DNA of 21,534 nt from NCBI GenBank assembly GCA_021203745.1, contig JAJQAP010000017.1, positions 1 through 21,534 on the forward strand, read 5' to 3'. Origin of the DNA: Coprobacillus sp. (GTDB lineage: Bacteria > Bacillota_I > Bacilli_A > RFN20 > CAG-826). The stretch's first letter is position 1. Each line of letters begins with the position of its first letter. Under the pieces are notes generated by a model. That model saw only the letters and a program-made list of their open reading frames with translations. It had not been told where the DNA came from and did no database searches. Position numbers and translations under genes: made by a program. Positions 13,995-21,534 of the stretch are shown here, in pieces.

Positions 13995-15410
13995 TTATAA
14001 TGTCTCAGCCTTCTTTCTTGCGTCTTCGATTGTGCCTACATATAAGAAGGCGGCTTCTGGTAGATCATCAGCTTCTCCATCGAGGATTGCTTTAAACGAT
14101 CTAACTGTATCCTCTCGTTTGACAAATATTCCATCAATACCATTAAATTGCGTGGCAACGAAGAATGGTTGAGAGAGGAAGTTACGAATCTTTCTTGCTC
14201 TTTCCACAGTCTTTTTATCCTCGTCAGATAGTTCATCCATACCAAGAATTGCAATGATATCGGATAGTTCCTTATATTTCTGGAGGATTTCTATCACTCC
14301 TCGAGCGACTTTATAATGCTCTTCTCCCACTACGGATACTTCAAGAGCATTACTTGAGGAAGCAAGTGGATCTACCGCGGGGTATATACCTAATGAAGCA
14401 ATAGATCTATCTAGCACAGTTCTTGCGTCAAGATGAGAGAATGTTGTGGCAGGTGCGGGGTCTGTTAAATCATCCGCAGGGACGTAAATTGCTTGAACTG
14501 AGGTAATTGATCCATCCACTGTGGAGGTAATTCTTTCTTGTAGTTGACCCATTTCTGTAGCGAGTGTTGGTTGATATCCTACGGCAGAAGGCATTCTACC
14601 TAGAAGTGCGGACACTTCGCTTCCCGCTTGAGTAAATCTAAAGATGTTATCGATAAAGAGAAGGACATCTTTATGTTGGTAGTCTCTAAAATATTCCGCC
14701 ATAGTAAGACCAGAGAGTCCCACTCTCATTCTTGCTCCTGGTGGTTCATTCATCTGACCAAAAACTAATGCGGTATTACTTAATACCCCAGATTCAGTCA
14801 TTTCATTATATAGGTCATTACCTTCTCTACTTCTTTCACCAACGCCTGCAAAAACAGAAATACCATTTTGCTCACTGGCAATATTGTGCATTAACTCTTG
14901 AATAAGGACTGTTTTACCAACACCCGCTCCTCCAAAGAGTCCAATCTTACCGCCTTTAACATAAGGACAAAGAAGATCGATAACTTTAATTCCGGTTTCA
15001 AAGAGTTCTGTTTTGACAGATTGGTCTTTAAAAGCGGGAGGATTACGATGAATTGACATACGTTTACAGTTTTCAAGTGCACCAAGTGGTTTTTCATCAA
15101 TTGGTTCACCTAGTACATTAAACATTCTTCCTAGTGTTACATCTCCCACTGGGACTTGAATTGGGGACTCTGTTGAGATAGCCTCCATTCCTCTGACTAG
15201 TCCTTCAGTTGGTCCCATACTGACACATCTAACAACATCATCTCCAATATGTTGTTCAACTTCTAAAACGAGGTCTTTTCCATCTTTTAAGGGAATTCTT
15301 ATCGCGGTTAAAAGTTCAGGAAGAGGGGCATTATCAAATCTGACGTCTACAATTGGTCCAACACATTGAACAATAATACCTTTAATTTCATCTTTTTTCG
15401 CTTTTGGCAT
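13995..15410 (-). CDS. atpD: F1Fo ATP synthase beta subunit
   Basis: Catalytic subunit of F1. The 471 residues hold the P-loop GGAGVGKT (160-167), the GERSREGND segment, the LLFIDNIFRFTQAGSEVSALLGRMPS stretch (Walker B and DELSEED-side region) and DELSDEDK near the C-terminus standing in for the DELSEED loop. Length is normal; the N-terminus has a short basic extension (MPKAKKDEIK) before the beta barrel. AGGAGG lies 5-6 nt upstream, a strong ribosome-binding site fitting the three copies per complex. Confidence 0.99.
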   Translation of the reverse strand: MPKAKKDEIKGIIVQCVGPIVDVRFDNAPLPELLTAIRIPLKDGKDLVLEVEQHIGDDVVRCVSMGPTEGLVRGMEAISTESPIQVPVGDVTLGRMFNVLGEPIDEKPLGALENCKRMSIHRNPPAFKDQSVKTELFETGIKVIDLLCPYVKGGKIGLFGGAGVGKTVLIQELMHNIASEQNGISVFAGVGERSREGNDLYNEMTESGVLSNTALVFGQMNEPPGARMRVGLSGLTMAEYFRDYQHKDVLLFIDNIFRFTQAGSEVSALLGRMPSAVGYQPTLATEMGQLQERITSTVDGSITSVQAIYVPADDLTDPAPATTFSHLDARTVLDRSIASLGIYPAVDPLASSSNALEVSVVGEEHYKVARGVIEILQKYKELSDIIAILGMDELSDEDKKTVERARKIRNFLSQPFFVATQFNGIDGIFVKREDTVRSFKAILDGEADDLPEAAFLYVGTIEDARKKAETL

Positions 15411-15421
15411 ATTATCCTCCT

Positions 15422-16264
15422 TTACTTGTCGCTTGACGCAGCGACAATTTCAGTTATTTCTTCAGTTATTTTACCTTGACGAGCTTTATTGTATTCAAGT
15501 GATAAGTCATCAAGGATATCTTCAGCGTTTTGGGTGGCGTTATCCATCGCTTGGGTTCTCGAAGCGTGCTCAGAGAGTTCCGCTTCCATAAGTTTTGTAT
15601 TAATGGAACTATTTAAATAAAGTGGCACTAGTCTTTCTACTAAAACCTTTTTAGAGGGTTCAAAGATAATTTCAGGATCTGAATCCTTTCTCGTGGTTTT
15701 TGGTAAAGGTAAAAGTAGAAAGTCTACTGGGTTAAAGGTAATGGAGTTTTTATAATGGGTAAAGATAATATGGACTTCTTTACACTTTTTATTTCTAAAG
15801 GAGTCTACTAAGTAGTTCGTTATCTTTAAAACCTTTTCTCCCTCTTCTGAAGAGTTATAATCTCCAAATGATGTATTGATATTTAGATTGGTGTTTTGGT
15901 AGTGTCCTAATCCTTTACTTCCGAGTATGATTACTTCGTCGTCAGGAGTGAAGATAGAATCGGCAAACTTAAAAAGGTTTGTATTATACGCTCCACATAA
16001 ACCAAGAGAGGATGTAACAAGGAGATAGAGATTACCTTTTACACCTTTATTCTCTTGTAAATAAGGAGTATCTTTTTCTAAACAAACCGATAAAAGTGAC
16101 TTAGTTATCGATTCTAACTCCTCAATAAAATGACGATTAGAGAGAATTTTTTGACGATATCTTGTAACTTTTACAGAGGAAACGAGTTTCATCGCCTTCG
16201 TTATTTGAAGGGAGGATGAAACAGATTTGATACGTCCTTTAATTTCTGATAGTTGCTGCGCCAT
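15422..16264 (-). CDS. atpG: F1Fo ATP synthase gamma subunit
   Basis: Central rotor shaft of F1. The 280 residues open with the conserved helix (EIKGRIKSVSSSLQITKAMKLVSS) and close with the other half of the coiled coil (ASRTQAMDNATQNAEDILDDL...NKARQGKITEEITEIV, about 230-278). The Rossmann-like middle includes SSLGLCGAYNTNLF, the family's GLCGxxN motif. It starts 2 nt after the atpA stop and precedes atpD by 11 nt. Confidence 0.98.
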   Translation of the reverse strand: MAQQLSEIKGRIKSVSSSLQITKAMKLVSSVKVTRYRQKILSNRHFIEELESITKSLLSVCLEKDTPYLQENKGVKGNLYLLVTSSLGLCGAYNTNLFKFADSIFTPDDEVIILGSKGLGHYQNTNLNINTSFGDYNSSEEGEKVLKITNYLVDSFRNKKCKEVHIIFTHYKNSITFNPVDFLLLPLPKTTRKDSDPEIIFEPSKKVLVERLVPLYLNSSINTKLMEAELSEHASRTQAMDNATQNAEDILDDLSLEYNKARQGKITEEITEIVAASSDK

Positions 16265-16266
16265 AA

Positions 16267-17778
16267 TTACCTGTTATTATAAATTTCTAAATATCCTTCA
16301 ATATCACTCCTTAAAACAGATTCGATTTCTGGAGTGAGTTTTTTATTAGTGGCTAAACTTTCAATGGTTTCTCGGTGATTAACACTAAGGTATTCATAAG
16401 CACCATCGATGATTTCTTTCACTTTTTCTTTTGGATAAGAGTCTAAATACCCATTCTTTCCGATAAAGAGTTCAAAGACCTCTCTCTCAAATGAACAAGG
16501 TTTATATTGGTCTTGTTTTAAGATTTCTTGAAGTGCTTCTCCGTGATTGATGATTTTTAATGTTGAAGCGTCAAGATCAGAACCAAATTGCGAGAATGAT
16601 TTCATTTCCTCGTAGTTCGCTAAATCAATTTTTAAAGAGCTGGAGACCGATTTCATCGCACTGTATTGAGCCGCTCCTCCGACTCTTGAAACGGAGAGTC
16701 CAACATCAATTGCTGGTCTTTGTCCAGCGTTGAATAGGTCAGTCATTAAGAAAATCTGTCCATCAGTTATCGAGATGACGTTAGTAGGAATATAGGCAGA
16801 GATATCACCCGCTTGGGTTTCCACAATTGGAAGCGCGGTAATCGAACCACCACCATTTTCATCGTTAAGCTTACATGCTCTTTCTAATAGTCTTGAGTGG
16901 AGATAGAAAATATCACCTGGATAAGCTTCTCTTCCTGGAGATCTCTTTAATAAGAGTGACAACGCTCTATAAGCAACCGCGTGTTTAGATAAATCGTCAT
17001 AGACGATTAGTACATCCTTACCTTGACTTAACCACTCCTCGGCAATGGCGCATCCTGCATAAGGGGCAATGTATTGCATTGGGGCGGATTCAGACGCGTT
17101 AGCGGATACTATAACAGTGTAATCCAATGCGTGATGCACTCTCAAACGGTCAACAATTTGAGCAACGGTGGAGTTTTTTTGACCAATCGCGACATAAATA
17201 CATAAAACACCACTATCTCGTTGATTAATGATTGTATCAATCGCAATTGCGGTTTTTCCGGTTTGACGATCACCGATAATTAACTCTCTTTGCCCTCTTC
17301 CGATTGGAGTAATCGCATCGATTGCTTTTATTCCTGTCATTAATGGGGTGTCAACGCTTTTACGCTTAATAACACCTGGAGCGATAACCTCAATTGGTCT
17401 TGTCTTTTTTGTCTCGATTGGACCAAGGCCATCGATAGGTTGACAAAGGGGATTAACCACTCTTCCTAGGAGTTTATCTCCAACAGGAACTTCCATTACA
17501 CGATTTGTCTTTTTGACCATGTCGCCTTCTTTAATCTTATCCCCATCACCGAGGATAACCGCGCCGACATGATCTGGTTCGAGATTCATGACCATTCCAT
17601 AAACATCATTTGGGAAGACAAGTAATTCACCGAGCATGGCTTTTTCTAGGCCATAGATTAAAGCGATACCATCACCAACTGTAATGACAGTGCCAACATC
17701 AGCATTTTCCGTTTTATGCTCATAGTTTTTGATCTCTTCTTTAATAAGAGCGCTTATTTCATTTGCTTTAATATCCAT
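16267..17778 (-). CDS. atpA: F1Fo ATP synthase alpha subunit
   Basis: Non-catalytic nucleotide-binding subunit of F1. The 503 residues include the P-loop GDRQTGKTA (169-177), QKNSTVAQIV and the arginine-finger segment SVSRVGGAAQ that completes the catalytic site on beta. GGGAGG overlaps the atpH stop region and lies 5 nt before the ATG. Length and motifs are typical. Confidence 0.99.
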   Translation of the reverse strand: MDIKANEISALIKEEIKNYEHKTENADVGTVITVGDGIALIYGLEKAMLGELLVFPNDVYGMVMNLEPDHVGAVILGDGDKIKEGDMVKKTNRVMEVPVGDKLLGRVVNPLCQPIDGLGPIETKKTRPIEVIAPGVIKRKSVDTPLMTGIKAIDAITPIGRGQRELIIGDRQTGKTAIAIDTIINQRDSGVLCIYVAIGQKNSTVAQIVDRLRVHHALDYTVIVSANASESAPMQYIAPYAGCAIAEEWLSQGKDVLIVYDDLSKHAVAYRALSLLLKRSPGREAYPGDIFYLHSRLLERACKLNDENGGGSITALPIVETQAGDISAYIPTNVISITDGQIFLMTDLFNAGQRPAIDVGLSVSRVGGAAQYSAMKSVSSSLKIDLANYEEMKSFSQFGSDLDASTLKIINHGEALQEILKQDQYKPCSFEREVFELFIGKNGYLDSYPKEKVKEIIDGAYEYLSVNHRETIESLATNKKLTPEIESVLRSDIEGYLEIYNNR

Positions 17779-17780
17779 AC

Positions 17781-18311
17781 TTACCTCCCACCTAATAACT
17801 GAGATTTTAAGTTATTAAGTTTATTCTTTAACGATCCGTCATATACTTTATCTCCGATTAAGACTTTGACGCCACCTAGTAAAGAGATATCAACGAGATT
17901 AACAAGCTCTACCTTTTCTCCTTCACTCTTAGAAACAGACCGCTCAATTCTTTGTTTCTCTTCTTCACTTAAGGGAGAAACAGAATAGACAAGTCCTTCT
18001 TTTATACCTAGTCTTTCGTTAATTAGAGAAATGAAATCTTGTAAGATATCATTTAACTCAGTCACACGATGATTTTTACAAATGATTTGGACAAAATAAC
18101 GAAAATAAGGGTGAAAATCTTTGAGTGTTTTATCTATTAGATCTTCTTTTTCTTTTTTACTTAAAAAGGCGGAATCTAGGGTAGATATATAATCAGGGTT
18201 ATCGTTAATTAAAGACTGAAGGAGTTTCGCTTCTTCTTTATAGTCAAGGTACTCTTCTTTACTCACTAGGACAAAGAGTCCTTCTGCGTATCTTTTCGTT
18301 AACTCACTCAT
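17781..18311 (-). CDS. atpH: F1Fo ATP synthase delta subunit
   Basis: Links F1 to the peripheral stalk. From the ATG at 18311 it is 176 residues: an all-helical N-terminal domain starting LTKRYAEGLF and the C-terminal signature with DISLLGGVKVLIGDKVYDGSLKNKL, as in OSCP/delta (family: P-x-LLGGxxixxGdxviDgSvr.rL). The start is chosen because TKRYAEGLF is the usual family opening; an upstream ATG at 18347 lies within atpF. It overlaps the atpF end by 8 nt. Confidence 0.95.
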   Translation of the reverse strand: MSELTKRYAEGLFVLVSKEEYLDYKEEAKLLQSLINDNPDYISTLDSAFLSKKEKEDLIDKTLKDFHPYFRYFVQIICKNHRVTELNDILQDFISLINERLGIKEGLVYSVSPLSEEEKQRIERSVSKSEGEKVELVNLVDISLLGGVKVLIGDKVYDGSLKNKLNNLKSQLLGGR

Positions 18312-18894
18312 CCTTATTATCTTTCTCCATATCATCGATAAAATCATTGACTAGTTTAGCACTGTCTTGGTCGGTTAAACTTCTTCCAAGTAATTCACTT
18401 GAAGCGGTCAAGGCAACATCCACCATCTCTTTACGAATCTCTTCTTTAGAGTCAGCTTCTTTTTGCTTAATCTCTTCGTCCGCTTGCTTTTTTAAAAGTT
18501 TAATCTCATCGTTAGTCTCGGCTAGTATAGCCTCAGACTCCATGACGGCTTTTTGTTTAGCTTCTTCAATAATTTGATTAGCTTCTTTTTTACTATCTAA
18601 GATGAGTTTTTCGCTTTCTGTCTTATTAATTTCACTGATTCTGTTATTCTCTTCGGCGGCGTTTATATTCTCTTCGATATGATCTTGACGTTTATTGAGC
18701 ATCTTTTTAATTGGTTTATAACCAAAGATTAGAAAGACCACAATCAAAACGATAAGAGCGAGTAGTTCCACTAAAAAGGACCATAAATCAGGGATTAATT
18801 TATCGATAAAGTTATCAAAGAGAGATGCCATCCCACTCTTAGATGCTTCTTCAACGACTTGTTCGACTTCATCCGCTAAAATAGTAAAATTCAT
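18304..18894 (-). CDS. atpF: F1Fo ATP synthase b subunit
   Basis: Peripheral-stalk subunit. The 196 residues have a 34-residue N-terminal extension before the single membrane helix (about 36-58, PDLWSFLVELLALIVLIVVF), the GYKPIKKMLNKRQDHIEENI junction typical of b, and a long charged coiled coil (60-165). The N-terminal part (MNFTILADEVEQVVEEA) is longer than in E. coli b and could be a signal-like or amphipathic segment outside the membrane; similar extensions occur in lipoprotein-type b subunits of Mollicutes, but no lipobox is visible here. AGAGG is 6 nt before the ATG. Confidence 0.95.
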   Translation of the reverse strand: MNFTILADEVEQVVEEASKSGMASLFDNFIDKLIPDLWSFLVELLALIVLIVVFLIFGYKPIKKMLNKRQDHIEENINAAEENNRISEINKTESEKLILDSKKEANQIIEEAKQKAVMESEAILAETNDEIKLLKKQADEEIKQKEADSKEEIRKEMVDVALTASSELLGRSLTDQDSAKLVNDFIDDMEKDNKDE

Positions 18895-18905
18895 AAATTA
18901 CCTCT

Positions 18906-19121
18906 CTATCCAACAAATAGCACTAGTATTGCAATAACGAACGAATAAATTGCGGTTGTTTCAACTAGTGAACAGCTCAAAATCAATGATGTTCTGAGTT
19001 TAGAATACATATCTGGGTTACGACTCATACCATTAATTGCTACTGTACATACCCAGGCTTCACCAATAGCACTTGGGAAAGTAGCAAAGATAGCGATCGC
19101 TGCACATAGGGCTGCATCCAT
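18906..19121 (-). CDS. atpE: F1Fo ATP synthase c subunit, two-carboxylate Na+-type site
   Basis: Membrane rotor subunit, 71 residues, two helices joined by the polar loop GMSRNPD (31-37). Helix 2 carries the ion carboxylate E54 in VETTAIYS, with T55, T56 and Y59 aligned to Ser66, Thr67 and Tyr70 of the Ilyobacter tartaricus Na+ site. In helix 1, E21 in SAIGEAW aligns with Gln32 of Ilyobacter and with the second carboxylate of the Fusobacterium nucleatum rotor, which is Na+-driven. The usual glycine-rich GxGxGxG pattern of helix 1 is replaced by larger residues (IFATFPSAIG). AGGAGG lies 9 nt upstream, overlapping the end of atpB, and suits high expression of the ring subunit. Na+ use is inferred, not shown. 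Confidence 0.95.
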   Translation of the reverse strand: MDAALCAAIAIFATFPSAIGEAWVCTVAINGMSRNPDMYSKLRTSLILSCSLVETTAIYSFVIAILVLFVG

Positions 19122-19123
19122 AA

Positions 19124-19912
19124 TTAATGACCTCCTTCCAATGAAAGTTTTTCTTCAGCATCTTCAGGACCCTCACGACCAATCATTATCTGAGAGTAGA
19201 AGATAAAGACAGTTGTTTGGATAAATCCTGCAAATAAATCAAAGTAACAGTGTAAGGCTGGGGCGATAAATGGGGCAATCCAAATCGAGGAGAGACCCGC
19301 GGCTAAAACCCCGCCAAAAATCATGTCTGATAGGCTCTCTAAAGCATAGTAGACAATAGACATGAGTACCCAACCACTGATCGCGTTACCAAATAAACGG
19401 CAGGTAAGGGAGATTAATGGACTCCACATACTGATAAGGTTGATTGGTAAGAAGACAGGGTTAGGATCGATATATCGTTTAAAGTATCTCCATCCTTTAA
19501 ACTTAAATGAGGTGGCGTGAATCATCACAAAGGTAGATAAACCAAATGTTAAAGGCACCGCAAGGTTAGTCATTGGAGAGGGTAATCCCGTCAATCCAAA
19601 GATAAAGGCGAGGAATAGGTAGACGGCGATAATCATAATATAACCACCAAAACCTTTAAACTTAGGTCCCATCATGTCCTCCACCATATTATCAAAATAG
19701 GTGACACCAAACTCTCCTAGATATAAAAGACCCTTTGTCTTTTTGTAGGGGTGATGTTTACGATGATAGGTTGCTTGGCACCCTATAATTATGGTTAGGA
19801 TAATAATGATAATAACGCACATTAAAGAAGTGATAACTTCTGGGGCAAGATCCCAATCGAGAAGTTTGCTCGCTCTTTCATTAAAGGAGTCTGAAGCATA
19901 AACGTTAATCAT
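19124..19912 (-). CDS. atpB: F1Fo ATP synthase a subunit
   Basis: Stator channel subunit of Fo. The 262 residues contain about six hydrophobic segments; the essential arginine is R172 in LTCRLFGNAISG, followed by the conserved N176, and the last helix has FAGFIQTTVF (227-236). The N-terminal tail faces outward and the segment HRKHHPYKKTKG (50-61) is strongly basic. A short acidic tail follows the last helix. GAGG is 6 nt before the ATG; the start overlaps the atpI end by 8 nt. Confidence 0.97.
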   Translation of the reverse strand: MINVYASDSFNERASKLLDWDLAPEVITSLMCVIIIIILTIIIGCQATYHRKHHPYKKTKGLLYLGEFGVTYFDNMVEDMMGPKFKGFGGYIMIIAVYLFLAFIFGLTGLPSPMTNLAVPLTFGLSTFVMIHATSFKFKGWRYFKRYIDPNPVFLPINLISMWSPLISLTCRLFGNAISGWVLMSIVYYALESLSDMIFGGVLAAGLSSIWIAPFIAPALHCYFDLFAGFIQTTVFIFYSQIMIGREGPEDAEEKLSLEGGH

Positions 19913-20336
19913 CTTTTACCTCACTAACTTCTAACTTATGACTCTCTTTACGAGAAGCATTAAAACTTAAAACGAGATAAACGATAAGAGAGCTAAAATA
20001 GGCACAGGCAAAGGTAATTGGTTCAATGACTTTTATTGACCAGCGGTAATACATAAAACCAAAGAGGAAACCGAGTCCAATCACAACGAGGTATCTTCCA
20101 AAAATAATAATTGCGGTCCAGACGTTATCCGCTTTATGGCTATCGAGTTTTTCACAAAGTCCTAAAAGGAAATTAAATAAAACCGCAAGTATCCCTCCTG
20201 CTAGTAAACCAATCGTATATTCAAACCTACCCACTCTCATTAAAGGAATAGTAAATAAGAGTGCAATCACAATAACAACTGCGCTCCAGACTGAGGTTTG
20301 ATAACTAAGATTAAGTTTACGGTACCAAGATTTCAT
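19905..20336 (-). CDS. atpI: AtpI-like membrane protein, first gene of the ATP synthase operon
   Basis: 143 residues with four predicted membrane helices (about 14-33, 39-60, 73-96, 102-124) and a charged C-terminal tail (ASRKESHKLEVSEVKDD). The position directly before atpB and the size and topology match the AtpI/UncI group, which helps assemble the c ring, especially in Na+-type synthases. Sequence similarity in this group is low, so the name rests mainly on place and topology. GAGG is 5 nt before the ATG. Confidence 0.75.
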   Translation of the reverse strand: MKSWYRKLNLSYQTSVWSAVVIVIALLFTIPLMRVGRFEYTIGLLAGGILAVLFNFLLGLCEKLDSHKADNVWTAIIIFGRYLVVIGLGFLFGFMYYRWSIKVIEPITFACAYFSSLIVYLVLSFNASRKESHKLEVSEVKDD

Positions 20337-20350
20337 ACTGACCTCACAAA

Positions 20351-20370
20351 ATATATTTTAATATATTTTA
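20351..20370. repeat. Perfect tandem repeat of a 10-mer (ATATATTTTA twice)
   Basis: Two adjoining identical 10-bp units, one helical turn apart, directly upstream of atpI and covering its candidate -10. Each copy offers a TAAAAT hexamer on the minus strand. It may reflect simple AT-rich slippage or tandem -10 elements. Confidence 0.5.
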
Positions 20371-20384
20371 AATCTACCCTTCAA
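20355..20384 (-). promoter_or_regulatory. Candidate promoter of the ATP synthase operon
   Basis: Minus-strand TTGAAG (20379-20384), 18-nt spacer, TAAAAT (20355-20360, 5 of 6). Transcription would start near 20348 and leave a leader of about 12 nt containing the GAGG of atpI. No second strong promoter is seen before the downstream atp genes. Confidence 0.5.
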
Positions 20385-20386
20385 AT

Positions 20387-20403
20387 AAAATCGGAAAAAT
20401 CGG
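20387..20403. repeat. Direct repeat AAAATCGG / AAAAATCGG between divergent promoters
   Basis: Two adjoining near-identical units of 8 and 9 bp in the gap between the atpI and nucleoside-kinase promoters. The GC-containing core TCGG stands out in AT-rich surroundings. It could be a regulator site; no regulator family is recognised. Confidence 0.3.
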
Positions 20404-20420
20404 TCAGGGGAGAATCTTCC

Positions 20421-20448
20421 TTGAAATATCGACTAATAATGCTATAAT
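20421..20448 (+). promoter_or_regulatory. Promoter of the nucleoside kinase gene
   Basis: TTGAAA (20421-20426, 5 of 6), 16-nt spacer, perfect TATAAT (20443-20448) preceded by TGC, an extended -10. Transcription would start near 20455, giving a leader of about 28 nt with AAGGAG (20469-20474) placed 8 nt before the ATG. Confidence 0.8.
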
Positions 20449-20482
20449 GAGAATAGCAAAATTTACATAAGGAGAATTTGAT

Positions 20483-21534
20483 ATGTCTTTCAAGATTACT
20501 TTTAATGGCGAAACAAAAGAGTACGAAGAACCTGTCTCTGTTTTAGATATAGTCGGTCCATCTCATGAAATTGTCTGTGCTCTTGTGGATAATCGCCTCA
20601 GAGAATTGACATATGTTGTCAAAAAAGATTGCACGATAACTCCGTTAAACACATCCGATAGAGGGGCTCAATCAATCTATGAGTCTTCTCTCCGATTTCT
20701 TGTCTCCATGGCAATGAGAAATATTCATCCTGATTATAGGATTAGATATTCATTTAATGTTTCTAGATCGATATTTTTGCAGGTTATTGAACCTCAAGTT
20801 GTAGTGACCTCAAAACTTGTCAACGAACTTCAACTTGAAATGCAGCGATTAATCAATCTCGATCTTCCTTTTGAAAGACACATTGTCTCAAAACAAGAGG
20901 CAAAGAAAATCTTTGAAGGGGAAGATTATCCCGATAAAGTGGAAATTATGAAATACCGTCCCGAAAAGACCGCCCACTACTACGATTGTGAGGGATATAA
21001 AAACTATATGTATCAAAGAATGGTGCCATCCACTGGTTACCTAACTAGATATAACATTAAGTTCTATCCTCCAGGAATCATTATTCAATATCCTCGATGT
21101 GAAGCGGGAGGGGGTATCCCACCATTTGAAGATAGTCCAACATTTGGAAAAACATTAAAACACGCCCATCAGTGGGGGGTAGAAACAGGAGCCTCTACAG
21201 TGGTAGAGATTAACGAGCACATAAAAGAAGATGGAATTATCGATTTTATCAATATGTGTGAAGCAAACCACTCAAGACAACTATGCGAACTTGGGCAAAA
21301 AATAGAAGACGATATCGATAATATTAGACTAATCTGTATCGCTGGACCTTCTAGTTCAGGGAAAACAACATTTGCCAATAGACTACGAATTGAGCTTCTA
21401 TCACGCGGAATTCACCCTATTAGAATTTCTCTAGATAACTACTACAAACCAAAAGAAGAATGTCCTCTAGATGAAAATGGAAATCCCGATTTAGAGTCAA
21501 TTGACGCTCTCGATATTGAAACATTTAACCAAAA
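20483..21534 (+). CDS. Uridine kinase-family nucleoside kinase with N-terminal TGS/ThrRS-like region (partial)
   Basis: The reading frame opens at the ATG at 20483 and runs off the window edge after 350 codons. Residues 1-60 look like a TGS domain (KITFNGETKEYEEPVSVLDI). Residues about 60-240 resemble the second additional domain of threonyl-tRNA synthetase (for example YSSL/YESSLRF and the GGGIPPFEDSPTFG segment). The kinase domain then begins: IRLICIAGPSSSGKTTFA with P-loop 288-295 and SLDNYY (316-321), as in uridine kinases. This fused layout occurs widely in Bacillota and is usually annotated as a nucleoside kinase; whether the N-terminal part binds RNA is unknown. AAGGAG lies 8 nt upstream and a strong promoter precedes it. 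The C-terminal part of the kinase is not in the window. Confidence 0.9.
   Translation, partial: MSFKITFNGETKEYEEPVSVLDIVGPSHEIVCALVDNRLRELTYVVKKDCTITPLNTSDRGAQSIYESSLRFLVSMAMRNIHPDYRIRYSFNVSRSIFLQVIEPQVVVTSKLVNELQLEMQRLINLDLPFERHIVSKQEAKKIFEGEDYPDKVEIMKYRPEKTAHYYDCEGYKNYMYQRMVPSTGYLTRYNIKFYPPGIIIQYPRCEAGGGIPPFEDSPTFGKTLKHAHQWGVETGASTVVEINEHIKEDGIIDFINMCEANHSRQLCELGQKIEDDIDNIRLICIAGPSSSGKTTFANRLRIELLSRGIHPIRISLDNYYKPKEECPLDENGNPDLESIDALDIETFNQ

Noticed and set aside
13613..14172. Plus-strand open frames opposite atpC and atpD, and similar ones opposite atpF
   Set aside because: Serine/phenylalanine-rich shadow translations of highly conserved subunits.
18312..18347. Longer atpH start at 18347
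   Set aside because: It lies deep in atpF; the family N-terminus (TKRYAEGLF) follows the ATG at 18311.
20337..20482. Riboswitch or T-box before the nucleoside kinase
   Set aside because: The predicted leader is only about 28 nt, too short for a structured element, and no terminator hairpin is present.
1..21534. Mollicute code with TGA as tryptophan
   Set aside because: Tryptophans in rlmN, ppa and the atp genes are TGG, and TGA ends rsgA, rlmN and atpF.
1..21534. CRISPR arrays, insertion sequences, prophage or toxin-antitoxin genes
   Set aside because: No spaced repeats, transposase, integrase or phage motifs were seen; all large frames are accounted for by chromosomal genes.

Overview
The window is a compact, low-GC chromosomal segment of a Bacillota bacterium of the Bacilli type, probably one with a reduced genome near the Erysipelotrichia/Mollicutes branch. 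The gene order gmk-priA-rsmB-rlmN-prpC-prkC-rsgA-rpe, with rpmB just beyond and an yloA/rqcH gene next to gmk, is the Bacillus subtilis yloA-to-rpmB cluster. Several members are missing (rpoZ, coaBC, def, fmt, thiN). The genetic code is standard: tryptophan is TGG, and TGA is a stop in rsgA, rlmN and atpF. Genes are packed with overlaps of 1-20 nt. No stretch over 300 bases lacks a gene. I saw no tRNA, rRNA, CRISPR array, insertion sequence or prophage gene.

Layout. 2-55 is the 3' end of a probable rpmB, meeting the leftward cluster at a two-way terminator (71-99). 100-6306 (minus) is one tightly coupled operon: rsmB-like gene, rlmN, prpC, prkC, rsgA, rpe and a six-helix membrane protein. 6368-9063 (minus) holds a small acidic-tailed protein and priA; gmk (9095-9688, minus) is divergent from rqcH (9790-11172, plus). 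11169-12729 (minus) carries ppa, trmL and a small thioredoxin-like lipoprotein. A second, larger thioredoxin-like lipoprotein (12792-13586, plus) diverges from ppa. 13579-20336 (minus) is a full F-type ATP synthase operon, atpI-B-E-F-H-A-G-D-C. The right edge (20483 onward, plus) is the start of a nucleoside kinase with an N-terminal TGS/ThrRS-like region, cut by the window.

How the genes fit together. The left cluster is ribosome biogenesis and quality control (rRNA methylation, RsgA, RqcH), a Ser/Thr kinase-phosphatase pair, and housekeeping (replication restart, GMP kinase, pyrophosphatase). The right half is energy coupling.

Most unusual points: (1) the RsmB homologue has lost the SAM-binding motif and both active-site cysteines while staying a full-length open frame in its usual place; (2) the ATP synthase c subunit carries the two-carboxylate (Glu21 + Glu54) ion site with the Thr/Tyr ligands of Na+-coupled rotors; (3) four genes (rsmB, priA, rqcH and the larger lipoprotein) have a -10 hexamer ending exactly 6 nt before the start codon and no Shine-Dalgarno, which suggests leaderless mRNAs; (4) the PrkC-like kinase is a bare cytosolic catalytic domain with HHD in place of HRD and no PASTA sensor.
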